Source: Pseudomonadota bacterium (GTDB lineage Bacteria; Pseudomonadota; Gammaproteobacteria; Burkholderiales; Burkholderiaceae_C). From it: 64,000 nucleotides of DNA. This document shows, piece after piece, positions 48,688 through 60,994 of the stretch. The translations under genes and the position numbers were made by a program. Position 1 is the stretch's first letter; each line of letters begins with the position of its first letter. The DNA lies in contig CAUJHV010000049.1 in NCBI GenBank assembly GCA_963205115.1, positions 248,001 to 312,000 on the forward strand, written 5' to 3'. The notes beneath the pieces were generated by a model. It made no database searches. It was not told the DNA's origin and saw only the letters and a list, made by a program, of their open reading frames with translations.

Positions 48688-48710
48688 GCCGCAGGCTGGC
48701 CTGTGGTTTT
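48688..48710 (+). terminator. Rho-independent terminator after argJ
   Basis: GCCGCAGGC-TG-GCCTGTGGT pairs over nine positions with two G-U pairs and runs into TTTT. It begins seven bases after the argJ stop. Confidence 0.5.
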
Positions 48711-49125
48711 CGGCCGACGCGCATCCGACACACTGGGGATGCCGCGGCCTTGATGCGCCCCGTGGGCCGCTGCTAGCATCGCCGTCACTTCTTTCGAGCA
48801 AGTCCGATGCGCCGATCCCCACGCTCCCTCCCACACCTGCCGAACGGCCGGGTGTTGGCGTGCGTGGCCGGGCTATCGGGCCTTGCCGCCGCTGCCGACG
48901 TCGTCCCCGCGGGCGAAGGCCCTCATCTGCAAACCGTGATCGCGTTTTCGATCCACACCATTTGCAGCGTGCGGCCCCTGGTCCTGGCAGCAGTCCTGTA
49001 GTTCACGCTCAGCGTCAGTCCCACCGGATCCGCTGAGTCTCCTCGGCGGTATATCCGGTCATCCCGTGTAGCCGCCGTCCCGTCGGCAGGTCGTTGACCC
49101 GACCTGCATTTGTTGGAGTCAGGTG
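48711..49125. other. gene-poor interval with one doubtful small open frame
   Basis: About 415 bases separate argJ from the MFS gene. The only candidate is a 64-codon plus-strand frame at 48807-49001 that starts like a signal peptide (NGRVLACVAGLSGLAAAA) and then ends quickly in a hydrophobic run. It has no convincing ribosome site. It could be a truncated exported-protein gene or chance. No repeats or RNA genes are seen. Confidence 0.4.
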
Positions 49126-50499
49126 ATGAGTACACCACCCGCCGCGCGCCCTCGTTGGCGCCCGCCCTGGGCCTGGATCTGGCAGTTGCCGGCAGACGAT
49201 CTGCTGCGCAACCTCGCCTACCGACGCCTGTTCACCTCGATCCTGATCAGCTCGCTGGGCGGTCAGGTGAGCATGCTGGCGTTGCCGCTGACGGCCGCCG
49301 TGCTGCTGAAGGCGTCGCCGACCCAGATGGGGTTGCTGACGGCTTTCGAGTTGCTGCCCTTCGTGCTGCTGTCGCTGCCCGCCGGCGTGTGGCTGGACCG
49401 GGTGCGCAAGCTGCCGGTCTACATCGCCGGCGAGGCGCTGCTGGCCGTAGCGCTGGTCAGCGTGCCCATCGCCTGGTGGCTGGGCTGGCTGGCCATGCCA
49501 TGGCTGTATGCGGTGGGCTTCGTGCTGGGCTGCGTGCACGTGGTGGCCGGCGCCGCCGCGCAGATCGTGCTGACGCAGGTCGTGCCGCGCACACGGCTGG
49601 TCGAGGCGCACGCGAAGAATGCCCTGGCCAGCTCGGGCTCGGAAGTGGTCGGGCCCGGCTTGGCCGGCGCGCTGATCAAACTCGTCAGCGCGCCCGTGGC
49701 CTTGCTGATCGACGCGCTGGCGCTGCTGGTGTCGGTGTGGATCCTGCGCGGGGTTCGAGTCGTCGAAGAAGCCAGATCCGCAGTAGACACTCACTTCATG
49801 GAGGAATTGAAGGCGGGATTCCGCTTCGTGCGCCGCACGCCGCTGCTGGTGGCGATGGCGCTGACGATGGGCTTCTGGCAGATGTGCCACTACGCGGCCG
49901 TGGTCGTGCAGATCCTGTTTGCCACGCGGACGCTGGGCATGAACGAGTCCGATGTCGGCCTGAGCTTCGTCGGGCTGGGCGTCGGCACGGTCGCGGCCAG
50001 CGTCTACGGCAAGCGCATCGCGCACAAGTACGGCACCGGGCCGTCGATGCTCGGCGGGCTGGGCGTGGCGGGCGTGGGCTGGACCTTGTGCAGCGTGGCA
50101 CCGGTCGGCTTCTGGGGCGTGGCGGCCTTCTCGGCGATGCTGGTGTGCTTCGGCTTTGGCGCCGTGCTCACCTTCATCAACTTCCTGTCGCTGCGACAGG
50201 CCGTGACGCCGGCGCCGATGCTGGGCCGCATGACCGCGACCATGCGCTGGCTGATGCTGTTGCCGGCGGGGCCCGGGGCCTTGATCGGCGGCTGGCTGGG
50301 CGAGCACGTCGACCTGCGCGCGTCTCTGGGCTTTGCGGGCTTCGGCGCGATCCTGGTCGCCGCGGTGGCCTGGCGTGCCTCGGTGATCCGGCACGTGCAC
50401 CAGCTGCCGTCGCCGGCTGACGAGACGGGCGGGGCCGCCCGAGCTGCCGTGCCAGCCGAAGCCCTGGCGGATCTGCCGGATGCGGAGCCGGTGCGCTGA
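49126..50499 (+). CDS. MFS transporter (enterobactin-exporter-like group)
   Basis: This is a 457-residue protein with about twelve membrane helices and the MFS signature region GVWLDRVRKLPVYI between helices 2 and 3. Overall it resembles the MFS_3 group of drug and siderophore exporters. The substrate cannot be inferred; no siderophore genes are near. GGAG lies seven bases before the ATG at 49126. It is convergent with the glycerophosphodiesterase gene. Confidence 0.83.
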   Translation: MSTPPAARPRWRPPWAWIWQLPADDLLRNLAYRRLFTSILISSLGGQVSMLALPLTAAVLLKASPTQMGLLTAFELLPFVLLSLPAGVWLDRVRKLPVYIAGEALLAVALVSVPIAWWLGWLAMPWLYAVGFVLGCVHVVAGAAAQIVLTQVVPRTRLVEAHAKNALASSGSEVVGPGLAGALIKLVSAPVALLIDALALLVSVWILRGVRVVEEARSAVDTHFMEELKAGFRFVRRTPLLVAMALTMGFWQMCHYAAVVVQILFATRTLGMNESDVGLSFVGLGVGTVAASVYGKRIAHKYGTGPSMLGGLGVAGVGWTLCSVAPVGFWGVAAFSAMLVCFGFGAVLTFINFLSLRQAVTPAPMLGRMTATMRWLMLLPAGPGALIGGWLGEHVDLRASLGFAGFGAILVAAVAWRASVIRHVHQLPSPADETGGAARAAVPAEALADLPDAEPVR

Positions 50500-50516
50500 A
50501 AAACCCGTCCGCGGCG

Positions 50517-51261
50517 TCAGCCCGCAGGCGCGAAGCGGTCGACGGCGTCGGTGATGATCCCGTCGATGCCGATCGCCCGCAGCCATGCCGCGGGGGACGG
50601 ATCGTTGACCGTGTAGACCATGGCAAACAGGCCGGCGCCATGCACCTGCGCCAGCAGCTCGGCGCTCATCACCTGGTAGTTCGTGACGATGCCGCGGCAG
50701 CCGAGCTGGCGCACGATGTCGAACCAGCCGGGCCACAGGGTATCCAGCAGCAGCGCGCGCGGGATGTCGGGGGCGGCCTCGGCGGCGCCGGCCAGCGATT
50801 CCGGCCGGAACGAGCTGAACAGCGGCCAGGCCGGGGCATCGCGCCACAGGCGCAGGACCTGTTCGCCGACGACCCGGCCGGTCTCGGCTTCCTGGCCGGG
50901 TGTGGGCTTGATCTCGATGTTCAGGTCGAAGGCGTTGGCCTGCACGAAGGCGGCCAAGGCCTCCAGGCTGGGCAGGGGCTCGCCCGCGTAGGCGCGGCTG
51001 TGCCAGCCGCCCGCATCCAGGCGCGAGAGTTCGTCCCAGGTGCGGTCCGCGGCCCGGCCGCGTGCGGCGGTGGTGCGGTCCAGCGTAGAGTCGTGCAGCA
51101 GGAAGGGCTTGCCGTCGGCGCTGAGCTTCACGTCGCACTCGAAGGCCCGGTAGCCGTGGGCTGCGCCCAGCCGGAAGGCGGCCAGCGTATTTTCGGGCGC
51201 GAGCTTGCCGGCCCCGCGGTGCGCGACCCAGAACGGGCCGGGCCAGCGCGCCGGCTTGGCT

Positions 51262-51272
<11 letters not shown>
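50517..51272 (-). CDS. ugpQ: glycerophosphodiester phosphodiesterase
   Basis: This is a 251-residue GDPD enzyme. Catalytic and metal residues are His18 (VAHRG), Glu45 and Asp47 (FECDVKLS) and His60 (LLHDSTLD). It lacks a signal peptide, so it acts in the cytoplasm, like E. coli UgpQ, releasing glycerol-3-phosphate from imported deacylated lipids. It overlaps ugpC by 11 bases, and its place at the end of the ugp operon fits that role. Confidence 0.92.
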
Positions 51273-52332
<1,060 letters not shown>

Positions 52333-52357
52333 GGTGGGTGTCCCTCGTGACTTCTGC

Positions 52358-53215
52358 TTATTTCTCGGAATCGACCAGGCCCTTGACGAACCACTTCTGC
52401 ATCAGCATGACCACCAGCGCCGGCGGAATCATCGCCAGCATCGCGGTGGCCATCACGGCGTTCCATTCCGTGGCGCCGTCGCCGCCGCTGATCATGCGCT
52501 TGATGCCCATGACCACCGGGTACATGCTCTCTTCGGTGGTCATCAGCAGCGGCCACAGGTACTGGTTCCAGCCATAGATGAACTGGATGACAAACAGCGC
52601 GGCGATCGATGTGGTCGACAGCGGCAGCAGCACGTCCTTGAAGAAGCGCAGCGGCCCCGCACCGTCGATGCGTGCGGCCTCGACCAGCTCGTCGGGCACG
52701 GTCAGGAAAAACTGGCGGAAGAGAAACGTGGCCGTGGCGCTGGCAATCAACGGGATGGTCAGGCCCGCATAGGTGTTGAGCATCCCGAAGTCGCTGACGA
52801 CCTTGTAGGTGGGCAGGATGCGGACCTCGACGGGCAGCATCAGTGTCACGAAGATCATCCAGAACACCAGGCCGCGCCCCGGAAACCGGAAATAGACCAC
52901 CGCGAAGGCCGAGAGCAGCGAGATGGCGATCTTGCCGATCGCAATGACGAGCGCGGTGACCAGGCTGACCCACAGCATCGGCGCGACGGGCGGAACCGAG
53001 GTGCCGTATTCGGTGACGCCGCCGAAGAGCGCGAAGCGGTAGCTGTTGAGAAAGTTGCTGCCCGGCAGCAGCGACATCGGCACGTTCTGCACGATCTGCT
53101 CGGCCGTCTGCGTGCTCGCCACGAAGGTGATGTAGACCGGAAATGCCACGGTCAGCACGCCGATGATCAGCGTGAGATGCGCCAGGAAGGTGGCCAGCGG
53201 ACGGTTTTCGATCAT
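52358..53215 (-). CDS. ugpE: glycerol-3-phosphate ABC transporter permease UgpE
   Basis: This is a 285-residue permease with about six membrane helices and the EAA loop [20 protein letters not shown] that docks the ATPase. The N terminus [20 protein letters not shown] is typical of UgpE. It lies between ugpA and ugpC. Confidence 0.93.
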   Translation of the reverse strand: MIENRPLATFLAHLTLIIGVLTVAFPVYITFVASTQTAEQIVQNVPMSLLPGSNFLNSYRFALFGGVTEYGTSVPPVAPMLWVSLVTALVIAIGKIAISLLSAFAVVYFRFPGRGLVFWMIFVTLMLPVEVRILPTYKVVSDFGMLNTYAGLTIPLIASATATFLFRQFFLTVPDELVEAARIDGAGPLRFFKDVLLPLSTTSIAALFVIQFIYGWNQYLWPLLMTTEESMYPVVMGIKRMISGGDGATEWNAVMATAMLAMIPPALVVMLMQKWFVKGLVDSEK

Positions 53216-53236
53216 GTGGGCAGGTGAATCCGTCGG

Positions 53237-54124
53237 TCAGTAGTGCACGCGCTTTTCGACATAGCGGAACTGGACCACCGTCAGGCCCACGAGGATGACC
53301 ATCAGCACCACGGACTGCGCCGCCGAGCCGCCCAGATCCAGCGCCTTGAAGCCGTCGAAGTAGACCTTGTAGACCAGGATGGCGGTTTCCTTGCCCGGAC
53401 CGCCCGACGTGGCCGCGTCGACGATGGCAAAGGTGTCGATGAAGACGTAGATGATGTTGATGACCAGCAGGAAGAACGTGGTCGGTGTCAACAGTGGGAA
53501 CTGCACGGTCCAGAAGCGCCGCCACGGACCGGCGCCGTCCATGGCCGCGGCTTCGAGCAGGCTCTTCGGAATGCTCTGCAGGCCGGCCAGGAAAAACAGG
53601 AAGTTGTAGGAGATCTGCTTCCAGACGGCCGCCAGGACGATCAGGATCATCGCGTGCGTGCCGTTGAGCAGGTGGTTCCAGTCGAAGCCCATCTCGCGCA
53701 AGGCGTAGCTCACGACGCCGATGGACGGCGCGAACATGAACAGCCACAGCACGCCGGCCACGGCCGGCGCCACGGCGTAGGGCCAGATCAGCAGCGTCTT
53801 GTAGAACGACGCGCCCTGCACCACGCGGTCGGCCATCACCGCCAGCAACATCGACAGCGACAGCCCCAGCCCCGCCACGGCCACCGAGAAGACGGCCGTG
53901 GTCTTGAACGACGACAGGTAGGTGTCGTCGCGGAAGAGTGCCTTGAAATTCTCCAGGCCGACGAACTGCGTACTGGTGCCGAAGGCGTCCTGTTGCAGCA
54001 CGCTCTGGTAGAGCGCCTGGCCCGCGGGCCAGAAGAAGAAGATCAGGATGATGGCCATCTGGGGCGCAATCAGCGCCCAGGGCAGCCACCAGCTCTTGAA
54101 GCGGACGCGTTTTTCGACAGCCAA
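53237..54124 (-). CDS. ugpA: glycerol-3-phosphate ABC transporter permease UgpA
   Basis: This is a 295-residue permease with about six membrane helices and the EAA loop EAAAMDGAGPWRRFWTVQFP. It begins MAVEKRVRFKSWWLPWALI, a typical basic start followed by the first helix. It pairs with UgpE and follows ugpB by 17 bases. Confidence 0.93.
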   Translation of the reverse strand: MAVEKRVRFKSWWLPWALIAPQMAIILIFFFWPAGQALYQSVLQQDAFGTSTQFVGLENFKALFRDDTYLSSFKTTAVFSVAVAGLGLSLSMLLAVMADRVVQGASFYKTLLIWPYAVAPAVAGVLWLFMFAPSIGVVSYALREMGFDWNHLLNGTHAMILIVLAAVWKQISYNFLFFLAGLQSIPKSLLEAAAMDGAGPWRRFWTVQFPLLTPTTFFLLVINIIYVFIDTFAIVDAATSGGPGKETAILVYKVYFDGFKALDLGGSAAQSVVLMVILVGLTVVQFRYVEKRVHY

Positions 54125-54141
54125 GGTGCTTCAGCCCGCCA

Positions 54142-55449
54142 TCAGCCCTTGTTGGCTTTTTCGAACTTTTCCAGTTCGACGTCGGAGCGCTTCTTGGCGT
54201 CCTCCAGGCCCTGCTTGGGGGACTTCTTGCCTGCCCAGACTTGTTCCAGCTCTTCGTCCAGGATGGTGCGGATCTGCACGAAGTTGCCCAGGCGGATGCC
54301 GCGCGACTTGTCCGTGGTCTTGCGGATCATCTGCGTGACGCTGACGTCCGTGCCCGGGTTGGTCTTGTAGAAGCCGCTCTTCTCGGTCATCTCGAACGCG
54401 GCCGTGGTGATGGGCAGGTAGCCGGTCTCCTGGTGGCTCTTGGCCTGGATCTGCGGCTCCGACAGGTACTTGTAGAACAGGGCCACGCCCTTGTACTCAT
54501 CGGGCTTCTTGCCGGACATGGCCCACAGGCTGGCCCCGCCGATCACGGTGTTCTGCGGCGCGCCGGGCACATCGGGGTAGTAGGGCAGGGTGCTGATGCC
54601 GGCCTGGGCCTTCAGGTTGCGCTTGATGCCGCCATAGGCCGCCGAGGAGCCGGTGTACATCGCGCATTCGCCCGATTGGAAAGCGGCGTCGGCCGAGTTG
54701 TTGCGGCCGCGGTAGACGAACAGGCCTTGCTGGGCCATGTTGGCCAGGTTCTCGATGTGGCGCACGTGCAGCGGCGTGGTGATGTTCAGGCGCGTGTCCA
54801 GGCCGTTGAAGCCGTTGCGCTTGGTGGCGAATTCGACGTTGTGCCAGGCGCTGAAGCTCTCGAGCTGCGTCCAGCTCTGCCAGGCCGTGGTGAAGGGACA
54901 CTTGTGACCGCTGGCCTTGAGCTTGGCGGCGGCCAGGGTCAGCTCGGGCCAGGTCTTGGGCGGCGCTTCGGGGTTCAGGCCCGCGGCCTTGAAGGCATCC
55001 TTGTTGTAGTGCAGGACGGTGGTGCTGCTGTTGAACGGGAAGCTCAGCATCTGGCCGTTGGGCGCCGTGTAGTAGCCGGACACCGCGGGCACGTAGACCG
55101 ACGAATCGAACTTCTGACCGGCCGTCTTCATGACCTGGTCCACCGGCACGATCGCACCCTTGCTGGCCATCATGCTGGCCGTGCCGACCTCGAAGACCTG
55201 CAGGACGTGCGGCGCGTTGCCCGCGCGGAAGGCGGCGATGGCCGCGGCAAAGCTCTCGGGGTAGGTGCCCTTGAAGACCGGTACGACCTTGAATTCCTTC
55301 TGGCTGTCGTTGAAGCCCTTGGCCAGGCCGTTGACCCACTCGCCGAGCTGGCCGCTCATCGAGTGCCACCATTGGATCTCGGTCTGCGCGAAGGCCGGCG
55401 AGCACGCGGCGGCGACGAGGGTCAGGATGGCGATCTTCTTGCGTTGCAT
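54142..55449 (-). CDS. ugpB: glycerol-3-phosphate-binding protein UgpB
   Basis: This is a 435-residue periplasmic solute-binding protein with a signal peptide ending CSPAFAQ. The mature start TEIQWWHSMSGQLGEWVNGL and the internal HVLQVFEVGTASMMASKGAI are characteristic of UgpB for sn-glycerol-3-phosphate or glycerophosphodiesters. AGGAG lies five bases before the ATG. It heads the ugpBAEC-ugpQ operon, so the promoter lies in the 217-base divergent gap. I do not see clear Pho boxes there. Confidence 0.95.
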   Translation of the reverse strand: MQRKKIAILTLVAAACSPAFAQTEIQWWHSMSGQLGEWVNGLAKGFNDSQKEFKVVPVFKGTYPESFAAAIAAFRAGNAPHVLQVFEVGTASMMASKGAIVPVDQVMKTAGQKFDSSVYVPAVSGYYTAPNGQMLSFPFNSSTTVLHYNKDAFKAAGLNPEAPPKTWPELTLAAAKLKASGHKCPFTTAWQSWTQLESFSAWHNVEFATKRNGFNGLDTRLNITTPLHVRHIENLANMAQQGLFVYRGRNNSADAAFQSGECAMYTGSSAAYGGIKRNLKAQAGISTLPYYPDVPGAPQNTVIGGASLWAMSGKKPDEYKGVALFYKYLSEPQIQAKSHQETGYLPITTAAFEMTEKSGFYKTNPGTDVSVTQMIRKTTDKSRGIRLGNFVQIRTILDEELEQVWAGKKSPKQGLEDAKKRSDVELEKFEKANKG

Positions 55450-55666
55450 GTCTACTCCTAAGTTGCGCAGGCGCACTGCATGGCCGCAGTGTCGCCGCAG
55501 CGAATGACAGGCGCGTTTCTGGCATGCTTTGCGTGCCGATGAAACGGGAGTTTCCCGGCGCACCCTGAAGTTGCTGGGGAAATGCTGCGCTGCGGTAGGA
55601 TTACGGGTTCCGCATCGGCGGCTTGCGGCGCGTACGGTGGCGTCGTGCCGCCGGCGACCAGACCCC

Positions 55667-58600
55667 ATGAACGCACCCTTGCCGCTGCAGACCGCGCCGT
55701 CGGATGCCGACGCTGCCAACGAGGCTGCGCCCCGTCTGCGCGAGATCCCCTACAACTACACCTCGTTCTCCGATCGCGAGATCGTGCTGCGCCTGCTCGG
55801 CGCGCGCTCGTGGGAGTTGCTGCAGCAATTGCGCGCGGAGCGCCACACGGGCCGCTCGGCACGCATGTTGTACGAAGTGCTGGGTGACATCTGGGTCGTC
55901 CAGCGCAATCCGTATCTCGAAGACGACCTGCTGGCCAATCCCAAGCGCCGCCAGATGCTGGTCGACGCGCTGCACCACCGCCTGAGCGAGGTCGAAAAGC
56001 GCCGCACGCCCCACGACGACCCGCAGCGCGACGCGTGGGTGGGCGAACTGCTGCAGGCCGCGCGCGCCGCGGTCGAGGGCTTTGCCGAACACTTCCGCAC
56101 GGTGTGGGACCTGCGCAAGGCCGCGCGCAAGACGCTGGGGCGCCACACGGCCAAGGACAACCTGAAGTTCGATGGCCTCAGCCGCGTCTCGCACGTGACC
56201 GACGCCACCGACTGGCGCGTCGAGTTTCCCTTTGTCGTGCTGACCCCGGATTCCGAGGCCGAGATGACCGGCCTCGTGCAGGGCTGCATCGACCTGGGCC
56301 TGACCATCGTGCCGCGCGGCGGCGGCACCGGCTACACGGGCGGCGCCATCCCGCTGACCTGGCGCAGCGCGGTGATCAATACCGAGAAGCTCGAGGCGAT
56401 GACCGAGCTCGAGATGGTCTCGCTGCCGGGTGTGGACCGGCCCGTGGCCACGGTCTTCAGCGAAGCCGGCGTGGTCACGCAGCGCGTGGCCGATGCGGCC
56501 GAACGTGCGGGCCATGTGTTTGCGGTCGACCCGACATCGGCCGAGGCCAGCTGCATCGGCGGCAACATCGCGATGAATGCCGGCGGCAAGAAGGCCGTGC
56601 TGTGGGGCACCGCGCTGGACAACCTGGCCAGCTGGAAGATGGTGACACCGCAGGCGCGCTGGCTCGAGGTCGTGCGCCTGAACCACAACCTGGGCAAGAT
56701 CCACGACGTCGAGGTCGCCAGCTTCGAGCTGCGCCATTTCGACGCCAGCGGGCGCAAGGTCGAGCGCACCGAGCGCCTGGACATTCCCGGCCGCGTCTTC
56801 CGCAAGGAAGGCCTGGGCAAGGACGTCACCGACAAGTTCCTCGCCGGGCTGCCCGGCGTGCAGAAGGAAGGCTGCGACGGCATCATCACCAGCGCGCGCT
56901 GGGTGGTGCACCGCATGCCGGCCCATGTGCGCACGGTGTGCCTCGAATTCTTCGGCAACCCGAAGGTCGCGGTGCCCAGCATCGTCGAGATCAAGGATTT
57001 CATGTTTGCCGAGGCGCGCAAGCCCGGCGGCGCGATCCTCGCGGGGCTGGAACACCTGGACGACCGCTACCTCAAGGCCGTGGGCTACGCGACCAAGAGC
57101 AAGCGCGTGGTGGGCGGCAACGGGCTGCCCAAGATGGTGTTGATCGGCGACATCGTCGGCGACGATGCGGATGCCGTGGCGCGCGCCACCAGCGAGGTCG
57201 TGCGCATCGCCAATTCGCGCAGCGGCGAAGGCTTCATTGCCGTGAGCGCCGATGCGCGCAAGAAGTTCTGGCTGGACCGCAAGCGCACGGCCGCCATCGC
57301 GCGGCACACCAACGCCTTCAAGATCAACGAAGACGTGGTGATTCCGCTCGAGCGCATGGGCGAGTACACCGAGGGCATCGAGCGCATCAACATCGAGCTG
57401 TCGCTGCGCAACAAGCTGGAGCTGGTGCGCGCGCTGGAAGCCTTCTTCGCGCGCGGCGATCTGCCGCTGGGCAAGAGCGACGACGCCGGCGAGATTTCGA
57501 GCGCGGAGCTGCTGGAAGACCGCGTGGCGCAGGCGCAGGCCTTGCTCGCGGATGTGCGTGCGCTGTGGGAATCCTGGCGCGTGGGGCTCGATGTCGTGCA
57601 GCCCGAACGCGGCGAAACCTTCTTCGCGTTGCTGCAGGATTGGCGCCTGCGCGCGTCGTGGAAGACGCAGATCCTGCAGCCGCTGCAGACGCTGTTTGCC
57701 GGATCGGCCTTCCTGCCGATCCTCGAGGAGTGCCGGCGCATCCACGGTGAGATCCTGCGCTCGCGGGTATGGGTCGCGCTGCACATGCACGCCGGCGACG
57801 GCAATGTGCACACCAACATTCCCGTCAACAGCGACAACTACGCGATGCTGCAGACGGCCCATGAGGCCGTGGCCCGCATCATGGCTCTGGCGCGCCAGCT
57901 GGGCGGCGTGATCTCTGGCGAGCACGGCATCGGCATCACCAAGCTCGAATTCCTGACCGACGACGAACTCGCCGATTTCGCCGATTACAAGTCACGTGTC
58001 GACCCCGAGGGCCGTTTCAACAAGGGCAAGCTGCTGCGCGCCACGGCGCCCGACCATCTGGCCAGCGACCTCAGCGCCGCCTACACGCCCAGCTTCGGGC
58101 TGATGGGGCACGAATCGCTGATCATGCAGCGCAGCGACATCGGCTCCATCGCCGACAGCATCAAGGACTGCCTGCGCTGCGGCAAGTGCAAGCCGGTATG
58201 CGCCACGCACGTGCCGCGCGCCAACCTGCTGTACAGCCCGCGCAACAAGATCCTCGCGACCTCGCTGCTGGTCGAAGCTTTCCTCTACGAAGAGCAGACG
58301 CGCCGCGGCATCAGCGTGCAGCACTGGGAAGATTTCGAGGACGTCGCTGATCACTGCACCGTGTGCCACAAGTGCGCCACGCCGTGCCCGGTGAACATCG
58401 ACTTCGGCGACGTGACGATGAACATGCGCAACCTGCTGCGCAAGATGGGCAAGAAGAGCTTCCGCCCCGGGCAGGCCGCGGCGATGTTCATGCTCAACGC
58501 CACCAATCCGCAGACCATCAAGCTGGCACGCGCGGCGATGGTGGGCGTGGGCTTCAAGGTCCAGCGCCTGGCCAGCGACCTGCTCGAGCCTGCTGCGCGT

Positions 58601-59590
58601 CGTCAAATGGCCGCGCCGCCCGCCACGCTGGGCACGGCGCCGCTGAAGGAGCAGGTGATCCACTTCGTCAACAAGAAGTTGCCGGGTGGTCTGCCCACGC
58701 GCACGGCGCGCGCGCTGCTGGACATCGAGGACCGCGACTACGTGCCGATCATCCGCGACCCGGCGCGCACCTCTTCGGAGACGGAGGCGGTCTTCTACTT
58801 CCCGGGCTGCGGCTCGGAGCGGCTGTTCAGCCAGGTCGGCCTGGCCACGCAGGCCATGCTGTGGCACGCGGGCGTGCAGACCGTGCTGCCGCCGGGTTAT
58901 CTGTGCTGCGGCTATCCGCAGCGGGGCAGCGGCCAGTTCGACAAGGCCGAGCAGATGATCACCGACAACCGGGTGCTGTTCCACCGGGTGGCCAACACGC
59001 TGAACTACCTGGACATCCAGACGGTGGTGGTGTCCTGCGGCACCTGCTACGACCAGCTGCAGGGCTACCAGTTCGAGGACATCTTTCCGGGCTGCCGCAT
59101 CGTCGACATCCACGAATTCCTGCTGGACAAGGGCATCACGCTGCCGCAGGCCGGCGGCTCCGCGGGCTACCTCTTCCACGACCCGTGCCACAGCCCGATG
59201 AAGCGCCAGGAGCCGATGAAGACGGTCAAGGCACTCATGGGACCGAACGTGATCAAGAGCGAGCGCTGCTGCGGCGAGAGCGGCACGCTGGGCGTCACGC
59301 GTCCCGACATCGCCACGCAGGTGCGCTTTCGCAAGCAGCAGGAACTGCTGAAGGACGAGGCCGCGCTGCGCGCCTTGGGCGGCGTGCAGACGGGGGCGGA
59401 CATCAAGATCCTGACCAGCTGCCCGAGCTGCCTGCAGGGTCTGACGCGCTACGGCAAGGACCTGGCCACCGGGCTGCTGGAAGCGGACTACATCGTCGTC
59501 GAGATGGCCCGACGTATCCTCGGCGAGGGCTGGCTGCAGGACTATGTCGCCCTGGCCAACAAGGGCGGCATCGAGCGCGTGCTCGTGTAG
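55667..59590 (+). CDS. large FAD / 4Fe-4S / CCG-domain oxidoreductase (DUF3683)
   Basis: This is a 1307-residue fusion. An N-terminal DUF3683 region (about 1-180) precedes a FAD-binding PCMH domain ([18 protein letters not shown]) and an FAD-oxidase C domain with [13 protein letters not shown]. Two 4Fe-4S motifs follow: [11 protein letters not shown] at residue 835 and [12 protein letters not shown] at 897. Two CCG-type cysteine domains end it (CCGYPQRG with CGTCYD, then CCGESGTLG with CPSC). The layout merges the GlcD-like and GlcF/GlpC-like subunits of 2-hydroxyacid or glycerol-3-phosphate dehydrogenases into one chain. The substrate is unknown. No signal peptide is present. It is divergent from the ugp operon. 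Confidence 0.88.
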   Translation: MNAPLPLQTAPSDADAANEAAPRLREIPYNYTSFSDREIVLRLLGARSWELLQQLRAERHTGRSARMLYEVLGDIWVVQRNPYLEDDLLANPKRRQMLVDALHHRLSEVEKRRTPHDDPQRDAWVGELLQAARAAVEGFAEHFRTVWDLRKAARKTLGRHTAKDNLKFDGLSRVSHVTDATDWRVEFPFVVLTPDSEAEMTGLVQGCIDLGLTIVPRGGGTGYTGGAIPLTWRSAVINTEKLEAMTELEMVSLPGVDRPVATVFSEAGVVTQRVADAAERAGHVFAVDPTSAEASCIGGNIAMNAGGKKAVLWGTALDNLASWKMVTPQARWLEVVRLNHNLGKIHDVEVASFELRHFDASGRKVERTERLDIPGRVFRKEGLGKDVTDKFLAGLPGVQKEGCDGIITSARWVVHRMPAHVRTVCLEFFGNPKVAVPSIVEIKDFMFAEARKPGGAILAGLEHLDDRYLKAVGYATKSKRVVGGNGLPKMVLIGDIVGDDADAVARATSEVVRIANSRSGEGFIAVSADARKKFWLDRKRTAAIARHTNAFKINEDVVIPLERMGEYTEGIERINIELSLRNKLELVRALEAFFARGDLPLGKSDDAGEISSAELLEDRVAQAQALLADVRALWESWRVGLDVVQPERGETFFALLQDWRLRASWKTQILQPLQTLFAGSAFLPILEECRRIHGEILRSRVWVALHMHAGDGNVHTNIPVNSDNYAMLQTAHEAVARIMALARQLGGVISGEHGIGITKLEFLTDDELADFADYKSRVDPEGRFNKGKLLRATAPDHLASDLSAAYTPSFGLMGHESLIMQRSDIGSIADSIKDCLRCGKCKPVCATHVPRANLLYSPRNKILATSLLVEAFLYEEQTRRGISVQHWEDFEDVADHCTVCHKCATPCPVNIDFGDVTMNMRNLLRKMGKKSFRPGQAAAMFMLNATNPQTIKLARAAMVGVGFKVQRLASDLLEPAARRQMAAPPATLGTAPLKEQVIHFVNKKLPGGLPTRTARALLDIEDRDYVPIIRDPARTSSETEAVFYFPGCGSERLFSQVGLATQAMLWHAGVQTVLPPGYLCCGYPQRGSGQFDKAEQMITDNRVLFHRVANTLNYLDIQTVVVSCGTCYDQLQGYQFEDIFPGCRIVDIHEFLLDKGITLPQAGGSAGYLFHDPCHSPMKRQEPMKTVKALMGPNVIKSERCCGESGTLGVTRPDIATQVRFRKQQELLKDEAALRALGGVQTGADIKILTSCPSCLQGLTRYGKDLATGLLEADYIVVEMARRILGEGWLQDYVALANKGGIERVLV

Positions 59591-59622
59591 CCTGCGCCGA
59601 AGACCAAAGGAGACACCACCAG

Positions 59623-60033
59623 ATGACCCCGACCACCACCCAGCCGCATCCCGTCGCGCTGACCGTCCACCAGTCCTCCAAGGTGCTGGAGATCGGTTTC
59701 GACGACGGCGCGAACTTCCGCATCCCTTTCGAGCTGCTGCGCGTGTATTCGCCCTCCGCGGAAGTCCAGGGCCACGGCCCGGGCCAGGAAGTGCTGCAGA
59801 CCGGCAAGCGCCACGTGGACATCGTGTCGCTGGAGTCGGTCGGCCACTATGCGGTGCAGCCCACCTTCAGCGACGGTCACGACACCGGCATCTTCTCGTG
59901 GGGGTATCTGTACGAACTCGGCGCCACGCAGGACCGGCGCTGGGCCGATTACCTGGCCCGCCTGGAGCAGGCCGGTGTGGACCGTGATGCGCCGATGGCC
60001 GCTGCGTCCGCCGGCGGCAGCTGCTCGCACTGA
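59623..60033 (+). CDS. DUF971 family protein
   Basis: This is a 136-residue protein with the DUF971 (gamma-butyrobetaine hydroxylase N-terminal-like) domain: [34 protein letters not shown] and YLYELG. The domain is thought to bind a metal, and relatives appear in iron-sulfur contexts. A Ser/Gly tail ends SCSH. AAAGGAG precedes the ATG. It is a regular neighbour of ubiE in Burkholderiales. Confidence 0.87.
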   Translation: MTPTTTQPHPVALTVHQSSKVLEIGFDDGANFRIPFELLRVYSPSAEVQGHGPGQEVLQTGKRHVDIVSLESVGHYAVQPTFSDGHDTGIFSWGYLYELGATQDRRWADYLARLEQAGVDRDAPMAAASAGGSCSH

Positions 60034-60067
60034 TCCACGTTCGCCGGTCCTCGCGGAGACATCGCCC

Positions 60068-60799
60068 ATGACCCAGACCCACTTCGGATACGAGCGCGTC
60101 GACGAGGCCGAAAAGGCCGGCCGGGTGCGCCAGGTCTTCGATTCGGTTGCCTCGCGCTACGACATCATGAACGACCTGATGTCGATGGGCCTGCACCGCG
60201 CCTGGAAGGCCTATACCGTCGCCGTGGCCGACATCAAGCCGGGACAGCGGGTGCTGGACATCGCCGCCGGAACCGGCGACCTCACGCGTGCATTCGCCAA
60301 GCGTGCCGGTCCCACGGGTACGGTCGTGCACACCGACATCAACCAGTCGATGCTGCGCGTGGGCCGCGACCGCATGCTCGATGACGGCCTCGTCCTGCCC
60401 ACGGTGGCCTGCGACGCCGAGCACCTGCCTTTTGCCGACAACCAGTTCGATGTCGTCAGCGTCGCCTTCGGCCTGCGCAACATGACGCACAAGGATCTGG
60501 CGCTGAAGGAGATGAACCGGGTGCTCAGACCGGGGGGGCGGCTGCTGGTCCTGGAGTTCTCCAAGGTGGCCGAACCCTTGCGGCCGGTGTACGACTGGTA
60601 TTCGTTCAACCTGCTGCCGCGCATCGGCCGCTGGGTCGCCGGTGACGAGGGCAGCTACCGCTACCTGGCCGAGTCCATCCGCATGCATCCGGATCAGGCC
60701 ACCCTGCGCGACATGATGAAGTCGGCCGGTTTCGGGCATGTCGACGTGCACAACCTGTCTGCGGGTGTCGTCGCCTTGCACGCCGGCATTCGGTGCTGA
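60068..60799 (+). CDS. ubiE: ubiquinone/menaquinone C-methyltransferase
   Basis: UbiE is a SAM-dependent methyltransferase of quinone synthesis. The 243-residue product has the UbiE signature [19 protein letters not shown] motif [11 protein letters not shown] (63-72) and [17 protein letters not shown]. The ubiquinone it helps make feeds the bc1 complex encoded at 39-42 kb. It lies 34 bases after the DUF971 gene. Confidence 0.96.
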   Translation: MTQTHFGYERVDEAEKAGRVRQVFDSVASRYDIMNDLMSMGLHRAWKAYTVAVADIKPGQRVLDIAAGTGDLTRAFAKRAGPTGTVVHTDINQSMLRVGRDRMLDDGLVLPTVACDAEHLPFADNQFDVVSVAFGLRNMTHKDLALKEMNRVLRPGGRLLVLEFSKVAEPLRPVYDWYSFNLLPRIGRWVAGDEGSYRYLAESIRMHPDQATLRDMMKSAGFGHVDVHNLSAGVVALHAGIRC

Positions 60800-60994
60800 G
60801 AAATTCCGGCCGCCCAGGCTTGTCCATCCCCTGTTATTCAGGATCCGTCGCCGCTACGCCCACTCGACCCCCTTCAATGGCAGGAGTGTCGAACGCTGGC
60901 CAGTCGGTACACTCACTGTCTGTTTTCACATCTCGAAAGCGAGCGGCGGCGATGTCTTGTATGCGTCGCCTGCCGTGGGAGTCGGAGTATTCGT
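60800..60994 (+). promoter_or_regulatory. upstream region of the exopolysaccharide genes
   Basis: This 195-base gap between ubiE and epsD is less GC-rich than its flanks. It contains TACACT (60908-60913) as a possible -10 box and a small CTCG-AAAG-CGAG stem (60932-60943). It ends with GGAG seven bases before the epsD ATG. A clear -35 box is not seen. It most likely holds the regulated promoter of the eps operon. Confidence 0.35.

Noticed and set aside
55601..57925. A 774-codon minus-strand open frame inside the DUF3683 gene
   Set aside because: It is opposite a gene whose FAD and iron-sulfur motifs are clear; there are no motifs on the antisense side.
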